Positions 44,003 through 52,272 of a stretch of 64,000 bases of DNA are shown piece after piece (within the stretch, counting starts at the first letter, position 1; each line of letters begins with the position of its first letter). A program made the position numbers and the translations under genes. Source of the stretch: Aequorivita viscosa (GTDB lineage: Bacteria > Bacteroidota > Bacteroidia > Flavobacteriales > Flavobacteriaceae); contig NZ_FNNS01000001.1 of assembly GCF_900106795.1 (NCBI RefSeq), positions 124,001 to 188,000 of the forward strand, written 5' to 3'. The notes beneath the pieces were generated by a model, which did no database searches, was not told the origin of the DNA, and saw nothing but the letters and a program-made list of their open reading frames with translations.

Positions 44003-44394
44003 TCAGAAATTTACTTTTTCTACAGTGTAAATAGTATCTAAGTCTGAAAATTGCCTAAGTGCTATATTCTAACTTGCCAAGACCGTTGTCGAAACCAAAT
44101 TTAGGACTATTAATTTAGTAAGGGATTGAATGAGTTCTTATCATTTCGTTAAAATGAATTTTGAACATAAGATTGTTATTTATCGAATTAGAAGTATTAG
44201 GGCTTTTCAATCTTCACTGAATAAAAACATCTAATTTAAATATTCAAAAGGTGTTATAAAATCCCAACCCACAGTATTTCAATGTTTTATGGCCCATCAA
44301 TTAAAATAACATCTATATGAGCAAAGTTTAAAAAGCATTTTGAACAATTTGAGAAATGGCAGAAACCAAAACAATAAAAGCTGATAAAATTGAA
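44003..44394. other. 392-base gap with no recognised feature
   Basis: A/T-rich. No hairpin, repeat or convincing promoter was found. A 27-codon frame starting at ATG 44356 runs into the opposite gene and is not supported. Confidence 0.6.
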
Positions 44395-44682
44395 TTAACG
44401 TTTGCTTATTTTGTTCCCAGAAATAGCGCGTTGTCTTGAACATTTAAACCTGCCAATAGCAGCATTTCTTTTCTTGAGGTGCTTGCTGCTTACACCCTTA
44501 TTAACACGTTTTCGCCAGAGTTTAAAACTACTTTCTTTTAGTTCGTTTCGCATTAATTTAATAACGGCTTTTTCAGTATATCCAAATTGAAATTCAATAG
44601 CTTCAAATGGTGTTCTATCTTCCCAAGCCATTTCAATTATTCGATCAATTTGCCTTAGGTTTAAATCTGTTTGCTGCGTCAT
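44395..44682 (-). CDS. DUF2805 / TIGR03643 family protein
   Basis: A 95-residue basic protein that matches the DUF2805 (TIGR03643) family: IDRIIEMAWEDRTPFEAIEFQFG followed by TEKAVIKLMRNELKESSFKLWRKRV. The fold appears to be a small helix-turn-helix, with a basic, disordered C-terminus (KHLKKRNAAIGRFKCSRQR). The ATG at 44682 is preferred over a TTG six codons upstream; it overlaps the upstream stop codon by four bases (ATGA), so it is coupled to the DUF2452 gene. Function unknown; nucleic-acid binding is possible. Confidence 0.85.
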   Translation of the reverse strand: MTQQTDLNLRQIDRIIEMAWEDRTPFEAIEFQFGYTEKAVIKLMRNELKESSFKLWRKRVNKGVSSKHLKKRNAAIGRFKCSRQRAISGNKISKR

Positions 44683-45086
44683 TTTTCTACCTTTTTCCAA
44701 GTTTGGTCTACAGTCAAATAAAAACTTCCAATATGATCAAAATTGCACTCGTTAGGCGAAATTAAAGACAGAAATGTTTTCCCGGATTTCCGATTGTATA
44801 AATGATAGATTTCACCAATAACCGGCTCAAAGTTAAATTCGGAGTTAAATATAATTTTGTTGTACTCAAACTCTGCCATCATTTTTTCATACGCTGCCTT
44901 CAGCTCTAAAAATTTGGTATTAATTTTATGGTTTACTTTATTAATACTTCGGTTTTTCCAAGCAGTAGTGTCAGTAGCAACAATTTTTGGTGCCCCTATA
45001 TTAGTTCCGTAAGGCTTTAAATAGGCGTCATACGTTTGCTTTTCAACATTAAAAACTATGTTATCGGGTTTTTTTTCTTTGGTCAT
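44679..45086 (-). CDS. DUF2452 family protein
   Basis: A 135-residue soluble protein of the DUF2452 family: PDNIVFNVEKQTYDAYLKPYGTNIGAPKI at the start, then a helix (KFLELKAAYEKMMAEFEYNKIIF) and a compact beta domain with GEIYHLYNRKSGKTFLSLISP. Some pipelines call this a GTP-binding protein, but no P-loop is visible. It is the first gene of a coupled pair with DUF2805 and lies 16 bases downstream of the Lacal_2735 gene on the same strand. Confidence 0.88.
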   Translation of the reverse strand: MTKEKKPDNIVFNVEKQTYDAYLKPYGTNIGAPKIVATDTTAWKNRSINKVNHKINTKFLELKAAYEKMMAEFEYNKIIFNSEFNFEPVIGEIYHLYNRKSGKTFLSLISPNECNFDHIGSFYLTVDQTWKKVEK

Positions 45087-45102
45087 TTTAAGACTAATTA
45101 TT

Positions 45103-45267
45103 TCAATTTAATTTTTCTAATTGTTTCACAACCTGTTCGGCTTCAAAAGCTTTTTGGTCGCTTAGCTTTCTGTTGGTCTTAGAAAGCTCGAACGATTCCT
45201 TTTGCAATTTAGCATATTGTTCTTCTAACTTTTCTTTTTCTGATTTCTTTTTAAACATTCCAAACAT
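45103..45267 (-). CDS. Lacal_2735 family small coiled-coil protein
   Basis: A 54-residue protein of the Lacal_2735 family: MFGMFKKKSEKEKLEEQYA followed by a charged coiled coil (KESFELSKTNRKLSDQKAFEAEQVVKQLEKL). The ATG at 45267 is chosen because the family starts at MFG(L/M)FKK; a longer frame upstream is hydrophobic and lacks family support. Function unknown. It lies directly upstream of the DUF2452-DUF2805 pair, probably in one transcript. Confidence 0.88.
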   Translation of the reverse strand: MFGMFKKKSEKEKLEEQYAKLQKESFELSKTNRKLSDQKAFEAEQVVKQLEKLN

Positions 45268-45451
45268 AGCATTAAAATAAAGGCAAATTTTGATTGTTGA
45301 ATTTATGCAGTGAAGATACAAGATGTTTAATAAAATGTTTTTATAGTTAAACAAAAATCTTTCTTAAAATTTGATGCATATACTTTTGGAAAAATGTGTT
45401 TAGCTTCGGAAATATTTGAATAAAATCAAACTCAGTTTCCCTAAATCGTTT

Positions 45452-45459
45452 TATATTTG
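45452..45459 (+). promoter_or_regulatory. Bacteroidota -7 element upstream of the copper efflux locus
   Basis: TATATTTG matches TAnnTTTG exactly, 57 bases before the ATG at 45517. No clear -33 element. The region may hold a metal-regulator site, but no palindrome was recognised. Confidence 0.45.
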
Positions 45460-45516
45460 TTAATTATCACGTTACCTTATCTGTATTCAGTTTATTTATT
45501 TTAAATTTGAAAGTTA

Positions 45517-45933
45517 ATGAAATCATTCTTCCATAAAATAGCATCAGTATTTTTGGCGACCTTAGTGTTATTCACTACGATGTCGTTCACGGTAGATATG
45601 CATTATTGTGGTGAAACCCTAGTCGATTTCTCGCTTTCTCAAAACGCCCACACGTGCGGAATGGAAGCGGAGCAACCTACAAATGATTGCGAATCTAGTA
45701 TGCCCGAGGATTCCTGTTGTACAGATAAGCAGGTAATTATTGAAGGACAAGATGAGTTAAAATTATCATTCGACACTTTAAATTTTGAGCAACAGGCTTT
45801 TGTTGCTACTTTTTTCTACACCTACATTAATCTTTTTGAAGGTCTGGATACCAATGTAATTCCGTTTCGGGATTACAAGCCTCCTTTACTTATAAGGGAT
45901 TTTCAGAAGCTTCACGAGACTTACTTAATTTGA
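45517..45933 (+). CDS. HYC_CC_PP family protein
   Basis: A 138-residue exported protein with the three named motifs: HYC in DMHYCGETLVDFSLSQN (residues about 27-43), CC in EDSCCTDKQ (about 67-75) and PP in YKPPLLIRD near the end. A signal peptide (KIASVFLATLVLFTTMSF) precedes it. The clustered His and Cys suggest metal binding. Such genes are typically found next to heavy-metal efflux RND systems, as here: cusA begins 135 bases downstream. Probably a periplasmic or outer-membrane-associated metal-handling protein; its exact role is unknown. Confidence 0.9.
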   Translation: MKSFFHKIASVFLATLVLFTTMSFTVDMHYCGETLVDFSLSQNAHTCGMEAEQPTNDCESSMPEDSCCTDKQVIIEGQDELKLSFDTLNFEQQAFVATFFYTYINLFEGLDTNVIPFRDYKPPLLIRDFQKLHETYLI

Positions 45934-45945
45934 TTTTAAACAATT

Positions 45946-45994
45946 TCCGATAATTATCGGAGAAATTAGCCCAATGGTTGTTGCCATTTCGGGC
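45946..45994. repeat. Palindrome and hairpin between HYC_CC_PP and cusA
   Basis: TCCGATAATTATCGGA (45946-45961) is a perfect 16-base palindrome just after the stop. A second hairpin follows: GCCCAATGG (45969-45977) pairs with CCATTTCGGGC (45984-45994), with a two-base bulge. There is no T run, so an attenuator or processing signal is as likely as a terminator. Confidence 0.6.
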
Positions 45995-46068
45995 CGATTT
46001 TGTTGTGTTTAATTTTCTGATTCGTTCAGGATTTTATTCAATGTTTAACTGTTTAACAATCAATTCAA

Positions 46069-49000
46069 ATGCTAAATAAAGGCATAAAATTTCTTATAGA
46101 AAATAAGCTAGTAGCCGTTTTGTTGCTCGCCTTATTTCTCGGTATGGGGGCGATAAACGCACCTTTTAACTGGGATACCGGATTTCTACCCAGCAATCCC
46201 GTAGCTGTTGATGCCATACCCGATATTGGAGAAAATCAGCAAATCGTTTATACCGAATGGGCCGGTCGTTCTCCCCAAGATATTGAAGACCAAATAAGTT
46301 ACCCGCTCACTACATCATTGTTGGGTATCTCTGGGGTAAAAACCATTCGGAGTTCTTCAATGTTTGGCTTTTCGAGCATCTATATAATTTTTGAAGAAGA
46401 TGTAGAATTTTACTGGAGCCGAAGTCGTATTTTGGAAAAACTAAATTCCTTGCCAGCCGGTTTGCTTCCTGAAGGAGTAAATCCATCGCTCGGTCCAGAT
46501 GCTACAGGCTTAGGTCAAATTTACTGGTACACTTTGGAAGGCCGTGATAAAAATGGCAATGTTACAGGCGGATGGGATCTACACGAATTACGAAGCATTC
46601 AGGATTACTATGTTAAATATGCGCTTTCCTCGGCAAGTGGTGTTTCTGAAGTAGCATCTATTGGAGGTTACATTCAGGAATATCAAATTGATGTAAAACC
46701 CGAGTTGATGCGGCAGTACAACATCGGCCTTTCAGAAATCGTAAAAGCAGTTAAGGAAAGCAATAAGGATATTGGCGCCCAAACGATGGAAATTAATCAG
46801 GTGGAATACTTGGTGCGTGGTTTGGGATATATCAAGTCTATCGCTGACATTGAAGAAGCCGTGGTTACTTCAGAAAACTACACATCAATTCGTATTAAAG
46901 ATATCGCAAAAGTAAGTTTAGGTCCAGCACCAAGGCGAGGTATTTTGGATAAAGAAGGGGCAGAGGTCGTTGGTGGCGTAGTAACAGCTCGATATGGTGC
47001 AAACCCGATGGAGGTTATTAATAATGTAAAACAGAAGCTGGAAGAACTTCAAGCAGGTCTGCCTTCCAAAGAACTTGCCGATGGCACCATATCGCAACTT
47101 ACCGTGGTTCCATTTTACGACCGTTCCATTCTTATTCAGGAAACTTTAGACACACTCGATGAGGCTTTAAGTCTTGAAATTCTAATTACAATATTTGTGA
47201 TTATCGTGATGGTCTTTAATTTACGAGCCTCGGTCCTAATCTCAGGTCTCTTGCCCGTAGCGGTGTTAATGGTATTTATTGCGATGAAGTTTTTTAACGT
47301 CGACGCAAATATCGTGGCATTATCGGGTATCGCCATTGCAATTGGGACGATGGTCGATATCGGAATTATCCTCACAGAAAACATAATCAGACATCTGGAT
47401 GAAGAAAAAGAACGATATGCCGAAACAGGTGTAAAACAACCTATTAATACAGTTGTTTATAACGCAAGTGCTGAAGTTTCTGGCGCCATCCTCACCGCTG
47501 TTCTGACTACAATTATCAGTTTTATTCCTGTGTTTACAATGATTGGCGCGGAAGGAAAATTGTTCCGTCCCTTGGCCTTTACCAAAACTATGGCAATTGC
47601 GGCTTCCTTTATGGTTGCTTTATTTCTTATTCCACCGTTTGCTGCGTATTTCTTCCGTAAACGAAATATTAAAAAGATTACTTTCAATGTGTTTAGCGGA
47701 ATTTTAATCCTGCTCGGAATTACGGCAATTGCTTTTGGATACTGGTTAGGGTTGATTTTGATAGGCTTCGGTGTTACTGGTTTATTAAAAGATGAAAAAT
47801 TAACTTCAAAAATATCCGACAGGTTTACACTAACGGAGAAACGCGCAAACACTATCAATATATTTATCTCAGCCCTAGCTGTTGTTTATTTATTGGCAGA
47901 ATTCTGGCGTCCGCTTGGTGTAGATAAAAGCATTTTTTGGAATCTATTGTTTGTGGGACTTATCTGTTTCGGATTATTGGGGATATTCTGGTTGTTTCAA
48001 CATTATTACACTCGGATTCTTCGTTGGGCACTTCGGAATAAGATATTATTTCTTTCTATTCCCACACTTATAGTGGTGCTTGGAGTCTTGATTTGGCAAA
48101 ATACGGGCAAGGAATTTATGCCTTCCTTAAATGAAGGATCTTTCCTCTTGATGCCAACCTCCATGCCTCATTCGGGAGTAGAAGAAAACAAACGGGTATT
48201 GCAACAAATGGATATGGCAGTAGCTGGAATTCCAGAGATTGAAACAGTTGTAGGGAAAGCAGGTAGAACAGAATCCGCTTTAGACCCAGCACCCTTGTCG
48301 ATGTATGAAAATATCATTCAGTACAAACCGGAATATGCTTTAAATGAAGAAGGAAAACGCCAGCGATTTAAAGTGAACAAGGATGGACTTTTTGTTTTGA
48401 AAGATGGAGGTTTATGTGCTGATTGGACGAACAAATCTGTAGAAAAGACCTCACAGGTTTTTGAAACATGTGAGGTCTCCCAACTGATTAAAGATAAAAA
48501 TGGTGAATTCTACCGAAACTGGCGCCCTGAAATTAAATCGCCAGATGATATTTGGAATGAAATAGTTAGGGTAACGAGAATTCCTGGCGTTACCTCCGCT
48601 CCAAAATTACAGCCTATAGAAACTAGGTTAGTAATGTTGCAAACGGGAATGCGGGCGCCAATGGGAATTAAAGTTAAAGGACAAGATCTTCAACAGATAG
48701 AAGCTTTTGGTATAGAACTCGAGGAAATATTAAAGCATGCCGAAGGTGTAAAGGTCGAAGCCGTGTTTGCAGATCGTATCGTCGGGAAACCTTATATGCT
48801 AATTGATATTAAAAGAGACCGTCTTGCGAGATATGGGGTGTCCATTGAAAATGTGCAGGAAATTCTTCAAGTTGCAGTAGGCGGTATGTCATTAACACAA
48901 ACCGTTGAAGGAAGAGAACGTTATAGTGTTCGCGTTCGATATCCTCGCGATCTACGTAACAATCCAGAAGATTTAAAGAATATTTATGTTCCAGTTGAAA

Positions 49001-49851
49001 AAGGTAATCCAGTGCCACTGGGCGAACTTGTTGAAATTCGTTATGAACAAGGCCCACAAATGATTAATAGTGAAGACACTTTTCTAGTAGGGCACGTGTT
49101 ATTCGACAAAATTGAAGGGTTTGCAGAGGTTAATGTAGTTGAAAACGCACAGGCCTTGATTAAAGAAAAGATTGCAAATGGAGAGCTCACTGTACCAAAA
49201 GGAATTACATATAACTTTACGGGAACTTATGAAAACCAATTGCGGGCCGAGAAAACCTTAGCTGTAATCGTGCCTTTGGCATTGGGAATTATCTTTTTGT
49301 TACTTTATTTCCAATTCCAATCAGTATCTACCTCACTAATGGTTTTTTCTGGTATTGCTGTGGCTTTCGCCGGTGGTTTCCTAATGATTTGGTCGTACGG
49401 CCAAGGGTGGTTTTTAAACTTCGACTTTTTTGGGGAAAACCTTCGGGAAATGTTTCAAATGCATCCCATCAACCTAAGCGTCGCCGTGTGGGTAGGCTTT
49501 ATTGCTCTCTTCGGAATTGCTACGGACGATGGCGTTGTAATGGCCACCTACCTCACCCAAACTTTTGATAAGAATGATCCAGAGAATGTAGCAGAAATTC
49601 GTTCGTCTGTAGTAGAAGCAGGGCAGAAGCGAATACGTCCCGCGTTGATGACTACTGCGACTACAATTTTGGCCTTATTACCAGTTTTAACATCAACCGG
49701 AAGAGGAAGTGATATTATGATCCCAATGGCTATTCCGAGTTTTGGCGGGATGTTGATTGCCTTAATCACCCTTTTTGTTGTTCCTGTATTGTTTTGTTGG
49801 ACAAGGGAAGCAAGATTGAAAAAACGTTTAAGAAGACTCAAAGAAAACTAA
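46069..49851 (+). CDS. cusA: CusA/CzcA-type heavy-metal efflux RND pump
   Basis: A 1260-residue inner membrane RND transporter of the heavy-metal family; it drives Cu(I)/Ag(I) out with the proton gradient. Twelve membrane helices are seen (TM1 at about 13-33, the TM4-TM6 block at 360-540 including GIAIAIGTMVDIGIILTEN, the TM10-TM12 block near 1060-1240 with GFIALFGIATDDGVVMATYL). Periplasmic porter domains flank TM1 and TM7, with metal-transport methionines (for example MLQTGMRAPMGIKV). It is longer than E. coli CusA (1047): extra sequence lies in the TM6-TM7 linker (about 540-640) and at 775-825, where a palindromic DNA repeat is embedded. It is the second gene of the locus. Confidence 0.95.
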   Translation: MLNKGIKFLIENKLVAVLLLALFLGMGAINAPFNWDTGFLPSNPVAVDAIPDIGENQQIVYTEWAGRSPQDIEDQISYPLTTSLLGISGVKTIRSSSMFGFSSIYIIFEEDVEFYWSRSRILEKLNSLPAGLLPEGVNPSLGPDATGLGQIYWYTLEGRDKNGNVTGGWDLHELRSIQDYYVKYALSSASGVSEVASIGGYIQEYQIDVKPELMRQYNIGLSEIVKAVKESNKDIGAQTMEINQVEYLVRGLGYIKSIADIEEAVVTSENYTSIRIKDIAKVSLGPAPRRGILDKEGAEVVGGVVTARYGANPMEVINNVKQKLEELQAGLPSKELADGTISQLTVVPFYDRSILIQETLDTLDEALSLEILITIFVIIVMVFNLRASVLISGLLPVAVLMVFIAMKFFNVDANIVALSGIAIAIGTMVDIGIILTENIIRHLDEEKERYAETGVKQPINTVVYNASAEVSGAILTAVLTTIISFIPVFTMIGAEGKLFRPLAFTKTMAIAASFMVALFLIPPFAAYFFRKRNIKKITFNVFSGILILLGITAIAFGYWLGLILIGFGVTGLLKDEKLTSKISDRFTLTEKRANTINIFISALAVVYLLAEFWRPLGVDKSIFWNLLFVGLICFGLLGIFWLFQHYYTRILRWALRNKILFLSIPTLIVVLGVLIWQNTGKEFMPSLNEGSFLLMPTSMPHSGVEENKRVLQQMDMAVAGIPEIETVVGKAGRTESALDPAPLSMYENIIQYKPEYALNEEGKRQRFKVNKDGLFVLKDGGLCADWTNKSVEKTSQVFETCEVSQLIKDKNGEFYRNWRPEIKSPDDIWNEIVRVTRIPGVTSAPKLQPIETRLVMLQTGMRAPMGIKVKGQDLQQIEAFGIELEEILKHAEGVKVEAVFADRIVGKPYMLIDIKRDRLARYGVSIENVQEILQVAVGGMSLTQTVEGRERYSVRVRYPRDLRNNPEDLKNIYVPVEKGNPVPLGELVEIRYEQGPQMINSEDTFLVGHVLFDKIEGFAEVNVVENAQALIKEKIANGELTVPKGITYNFTGTYENQLRAEKTLAVIVPLALGIIFLLLYFQFQSVSTSLMVFSGIAVAFAGGFLMIWSYGQGWFLNFDFFGENLREMFQMHPINLSVAVWVGFIALFGIATDDGVVMATYLTQTFDKNDPENVAEIRSSVVEAGQKRIRPALMTTATTILALLPVLTSTGRGSDIMIPMAIPSFGGMLIALITLFVVPVLFCWTREARLKKRLRRLKEN
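48447..48477. repeat. REP-like palindrome inside cusA coding sequence
   Basis: GACCTCACAGGTTT (48447-48460) and its near-complement (48464-48477) pair with one mismatch; this resembles an intergenic flavobacterial repeat that I recall. It is translated as about residues 793-803 (KTSQVFETCEV) in a segment absent from shorter CusA-like pumps. Confidence 0.75.
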
Positions 49852-49853
49852 AG

Positions 49854-49897
49854 ATTGGAAATTGGAGGTTGGAAGTTGGAGGTTAGAAGTTGGAAAT
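49854..49897. repeat. TTGGAAGTTGGAGG-type tandem repeat after cusA
   Basis: Degenerate copies of (A/G)TTGGA(A/G)GTTGGA stretch from 49854 to 49897, right after the cusA stop. The reverse complement of this unit (TTCCAACATCCAACTTC) occurs in the cusC signal region near 50360-50385. No stem was found. Confidence 0.7.
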
Positions 49898-49933
49898 AGG
49901 AATTTTGAATGGTCTTAAAAAAATACAGAAATT

Positions 49934-50299
49934 ATGATTAAATCGTACAAGCATTTACAGGTACATAAGGAAGCGTTTTCGTTGGCTATGGATATATTTT
50001 GGCGAACAAGAAAATTTCCGAAGGAAGAAATATATTCACTCACTTCACAACTCGTGCGATCCTCGCGTTCTGTATCAGCTAACAGTTGTGAAGGCTGGGG
50101 AAAACGACAATACGAGGCAGTTTTTAAACAGCAGCTTATAAATGCATTAGGTTCGAATTCCGAAACCCAAGATTGGCTAGATTATGCCTTGGCTTGTAAC
50201 TATATAGAAAAAGAAAAGCATATCGCATTTACTAAACGCAATGAAGAAATATGAAAAATGTTGACCAAATTATATCAAAACTGGAAAAGCTATGAATAA
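49934..50299 (+). pseudogene. Four-helix bundle (23S rRNA intervening-sequence) protein with premature TGA
   Basis: The frame from ATG 49934 encodes the four-helix bundle protein family (IVP-type): SYKHLQVHKEAFSLAMDIFWRTRKFP, then LTSQLVRSSRSVSANSCEGW and a long helix with TQDWLDYALACNYI. It stops at TGA 50252-50254 after 106 residues. The same frame continues KMLTKLYQNWKSYE to a TAA at 50297-50299, completing the family's final helix, where homologues have EEIGKML. So one GGA-to-TGA change is likely. The protein may still fold without the last 14 residues. These genes are often found in 23S rRNA introns or beside repeats; here it lies inside a copper operon and overlaps the cusC start. Confidence 0.8.
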
Positions 50300-51563
50300 A
50301 ATAAGTTTCATAAAAGTAAAAGGGAATATACAAATGTTAATGTCGCATTTCAGGCTTCCAGCTTCCAACATCCAACTTCTATCTTTAATCTTTTTAATGT
50401 TGATAAGTGGTTTGGGTTATTCACAAAATCTACAATTCTTTATTGAAGAAGCAATTGAAAACAATCCAAACATCCAAGCTGTGGAAAAGCAACACGCTAT
50501 TTCGACCGAAAGGATATCGGAAGTCAACACACTTCCTAATACTGAGTTTTCAGGAGGATATATGATAGGAGAGGAGATGCCCATGATGCAAAAAGCTGAA
50601 TTTTCAGCAATGCAAATGCTACCTTGGTTTGGGACTATTTCGGCACGTGAAAAATACGCCGCGGCCATGGCCGATGCGGATTTTGTGGAGATTGAAATCG
50701 CCAAAAGAAAAATAGAAATGGCGCTGTCGCAATCCTACTATCGTTTATACCAAATAGCTAAAAAGCAAGAGGTATTGGATTCCAATGTTGCGCTTTTAAA
50801 GGTTTATGAACGGATGGCATTGACTTCGGTAGAAGTAGGCCAGGCCTCGGCAGTATCAGTCTTGCGACTACAAATGCGACAGAATGAACTCCTTGAAAGG
50901 AAATTAGTGTTGGAACAGGATTATGCGGCGGAACTGACGGCTTTTAACAAAATAATGAACCGTCAGGAGATCACAGAGATCTCCATAGTCGATAGCCTTA
51001 CAGTGCCAGAGAAGGACATTGAGATAGATTTTGACAGTCTTAGGCTTCATCCAGAATTGATGAAATTTGAGCAGTTGAATAAGGTTGTAACCCAAGCCGA
51101 TGTGCTTAATAAAAAAGAAAGTGCCCCGGGCTTTGGAGTAGGAGTAGAGTATATGCTATTTAACGAAGCTCCGGATATGCTAATGCCGATGGTGTCGATT
51201 TCCATTCCTATTTTTAATAAAAAATACAAATCTATTGCCAAGCAAAACAAGTTGCGGTTTGAAGAACTAGACATTCAAAAGCAGGCCTCCACCAACTCTT
51301 TGTTCGCCCAATTACAAGAAGCTGTTAGAAGCAGAAATGCCGCACGAATCAGTTTTGAAACGCAAGACAAAAACCTAAAACAAGCAAAGGACGCTAACGA
51401 AATTCTGTTGAAGAATTACGAAACAGGCACCATAGATTTTAGAGAAGTCTTAGATGTGCAGGAATTGCAGTTACAATTTCAAATAAATCAAATTGAAGCT
51501 ATTGGCGAATATTTCAAGCAAACGAGTGTCATTGATTATTTTATAGGTAAGAAAATCAATTAA
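50292..51563 (+). CDS. cusC: TolC/CusC-type outer membrane efflux protein
   Basis: A 423-residue outer membrane factor that forms the exit duct of the RND pump. Coiled-coil repeats of the OEP family are clear (IEEAIENNPNIQAVEKQHAI; LSQSYYRLYQIAKKQEVLDS; ARISFETQDKNLKQAKDANE). A signal peptide (LIFLMLISGLGYSQ, cleavage after Gln at about 45) lies unusually far from the ATG at 50292. The intervening residues are partly encoded by a short repeat, so a later start (ATG 50337 or 50343) is possible. It starts inside the end of the four-helix bundle gene and lies between cusA and cusB. Confidence 0.88.
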   Translation: MNKISFIKVKGNIQMLMSHFRLPASNIQLLSLIFLMLISGLGYSQNLQFFIEEAIENNPNIQAVEKQHAISTERISEVNTLPNTEFSGGYMIGEEMPMMQKAEFSAMQMLPWFGTISAREKYAAAMADADFVEIEIAKRKIEMALSQSYYRLYQIAKKQEVLDSNVALLKVYERMALTSVEVGQASAVSVLRLQMRQNELLERKLVLEQDYAAELTAFNKIMNRQEITEISIVDSLTVPEKDIEIDFDSLRLHPELMKFEQLNKVVTQADVLNKKESAPGFGVGVEYMLFNEAPDMLMPMVSISIPIFNKKYKSIAKQNKLRFEELDIQKQASTNSLFAQLQEAVRSRNAARISFETQDKNLKQAKDANEILLKNYETGTIDFREVLDVQELQLQFQINQIEAIGEYFKQTSVIDYFIGKKIN

Positions 51564-51635
51564 CAAGAATTCAAACTTTAAAGATTTCAAAAAACGTTAA
51601 GGATTTAAAACTCACAAATTCAAAAATTCAATATT

Positions 51636-52118
51636 ATGAAAAACACAAATGAACACAATAGAAAAAATGTATACACCAAGTTTATCTTAATGCTCGCGGC
51701 ATCTTTTGTCGCTATGTATATTACAATGTATCTCAATACGTATGAAATCGATCACGTCTATTTTAGCCTTACCCGATTTTATATGACCTGTTTGGGGATA
51801 TCCTGTATGGCAGTAATTATGTGGTTTTTTATGCGCAAAATGTATAAAAACAAGAAAAAGAACATCGCTATTCTCCTCGGAAGTGCCATTCTTTTTGTGG
51901 GTGCGCTAGGGTTAGTCAGAGCCCAAAAGCCTATCGTAGGCGATGTCTTGTGGATGAGAGCTATGATTCCACATCATTCTATCGCAATTTTAACCAGTAA
52001 AAGAGCCGATATAAAAGATCCTGAAGTTAAGAAATTGGCCGATGATATTATTAAGGCACAAGAAAAAGAAATTGCCGAAATGAAGGCTATGATTAAACAA
52101 TTGAAGAATACTAAATAA
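51636..52118 (+). CDS. DUF305 domain membrane protein
   Basis: A 160-residue protein with three membrane helices (about 12-32, 47-66, 75-95) and a C-terminal DUF305 domain. MRAMIPHHSIAILTSKRADI holds the paired histidines of the family, followed by an acidic-basic helix (KLADDIIKAQEKEIAEMKAMIKQLK). DUF305 proteins have a ferritin-like helical fold and are often encoded with copper efflux genes; the His/Met motif suggests metal binding. It is the fourth gene of the locus, followed by a repeat element and a stem-loop. Confidence 0.9.
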   Translation: MKNTNEHNRKNVYTKFILMLAASFVAMYITMYLNTYEIDHVYFSLTRFYMTCLGISCMAVIMWFFMRKMYKNKKKNIAILLGSAILFVGALGLVRAQKPIVGDVLWMRAMIPHHSIAILTSKRADIKDPEVKKLADDIIKAQEKEIAEMKAMIKQLKNTK

Positions 52119-52126
52119 AATAATTT

Positions 52127-52212
52127 GGGCGCTCGGGCGGGCTTTCCACTGTATCTTTTTTTGTTCAGAAAAAAACAAAAAAAGGATGCCGCATCAATCC
52201 CTAGCGCGAAAT
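52127..52212. repeat. REP-like element with GGGCGGGCTTTCC...GGATGCCGC core
   Basis: GGGCGCTCGGGCGGGCTTTCCACTGTATC, then TTTTTTTG, then CAAAAAAAGGATGCCGCATCAATCCCTAGCGCG: the outer GGGCGCT/AGCGC and the inner TTTTTTTG/CAAAAAAA are complementary. I recall this GTATC-T7 ... A7-GGATGCCG layout as a dispersed repeat in flavobacteria. It lies between the DUF305 stop and the stem-loop upstream of cusB. Confidence 0.7.
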
Positions 52213-52213
52213 A

Positions 52214-52246
52214 AAACCCCAACGGTCTCAAAGACCTTTGGGGTTT
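52214..52246 (+). terminator. Stem-loop between DUF305 and cusB
   Basis: AAACCCCAACGGTCT (52214-52228) pairs with AGACCTTTGGGGTTT (52232-52246), with one mismatch and a CAA loop. A T run is missing on the right, so termination may be partial or the stem may set the ratio of cusB to upstream genes. Confidence 0.6.
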
Positions 52247-52272
52247 GGGAACAGGATTAAAAATAAAAAATC

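Noticed and set aside
44356-44439. 27-codon rightward ORF starting ATGGCAGAAACC
   Set aside because: Overlaps the DUF2805 gene on the other strand; no leader, promoter or family support.
46192-46208. Fifth TACCC-type regulatory box in cusA
   Set aside because: TACCCAGCAATCCCGTA lacks the GGGTA complement and lies in coding sequence.
21488-50254. UGA recoding (stop read as amino acid) suggested by in-frame TGA in two genes
   Set aside because: Many intact genes here end with TGA, and the two cases would need different amino acids (Arg and Gly). Independent point changes are simpler.
51974-52231. 85-residue leftward ORF over the DUF305 end and repeat
   Set aside because: Antisense to DUF305 and composed of the REP-like element; a common annotation artefact.
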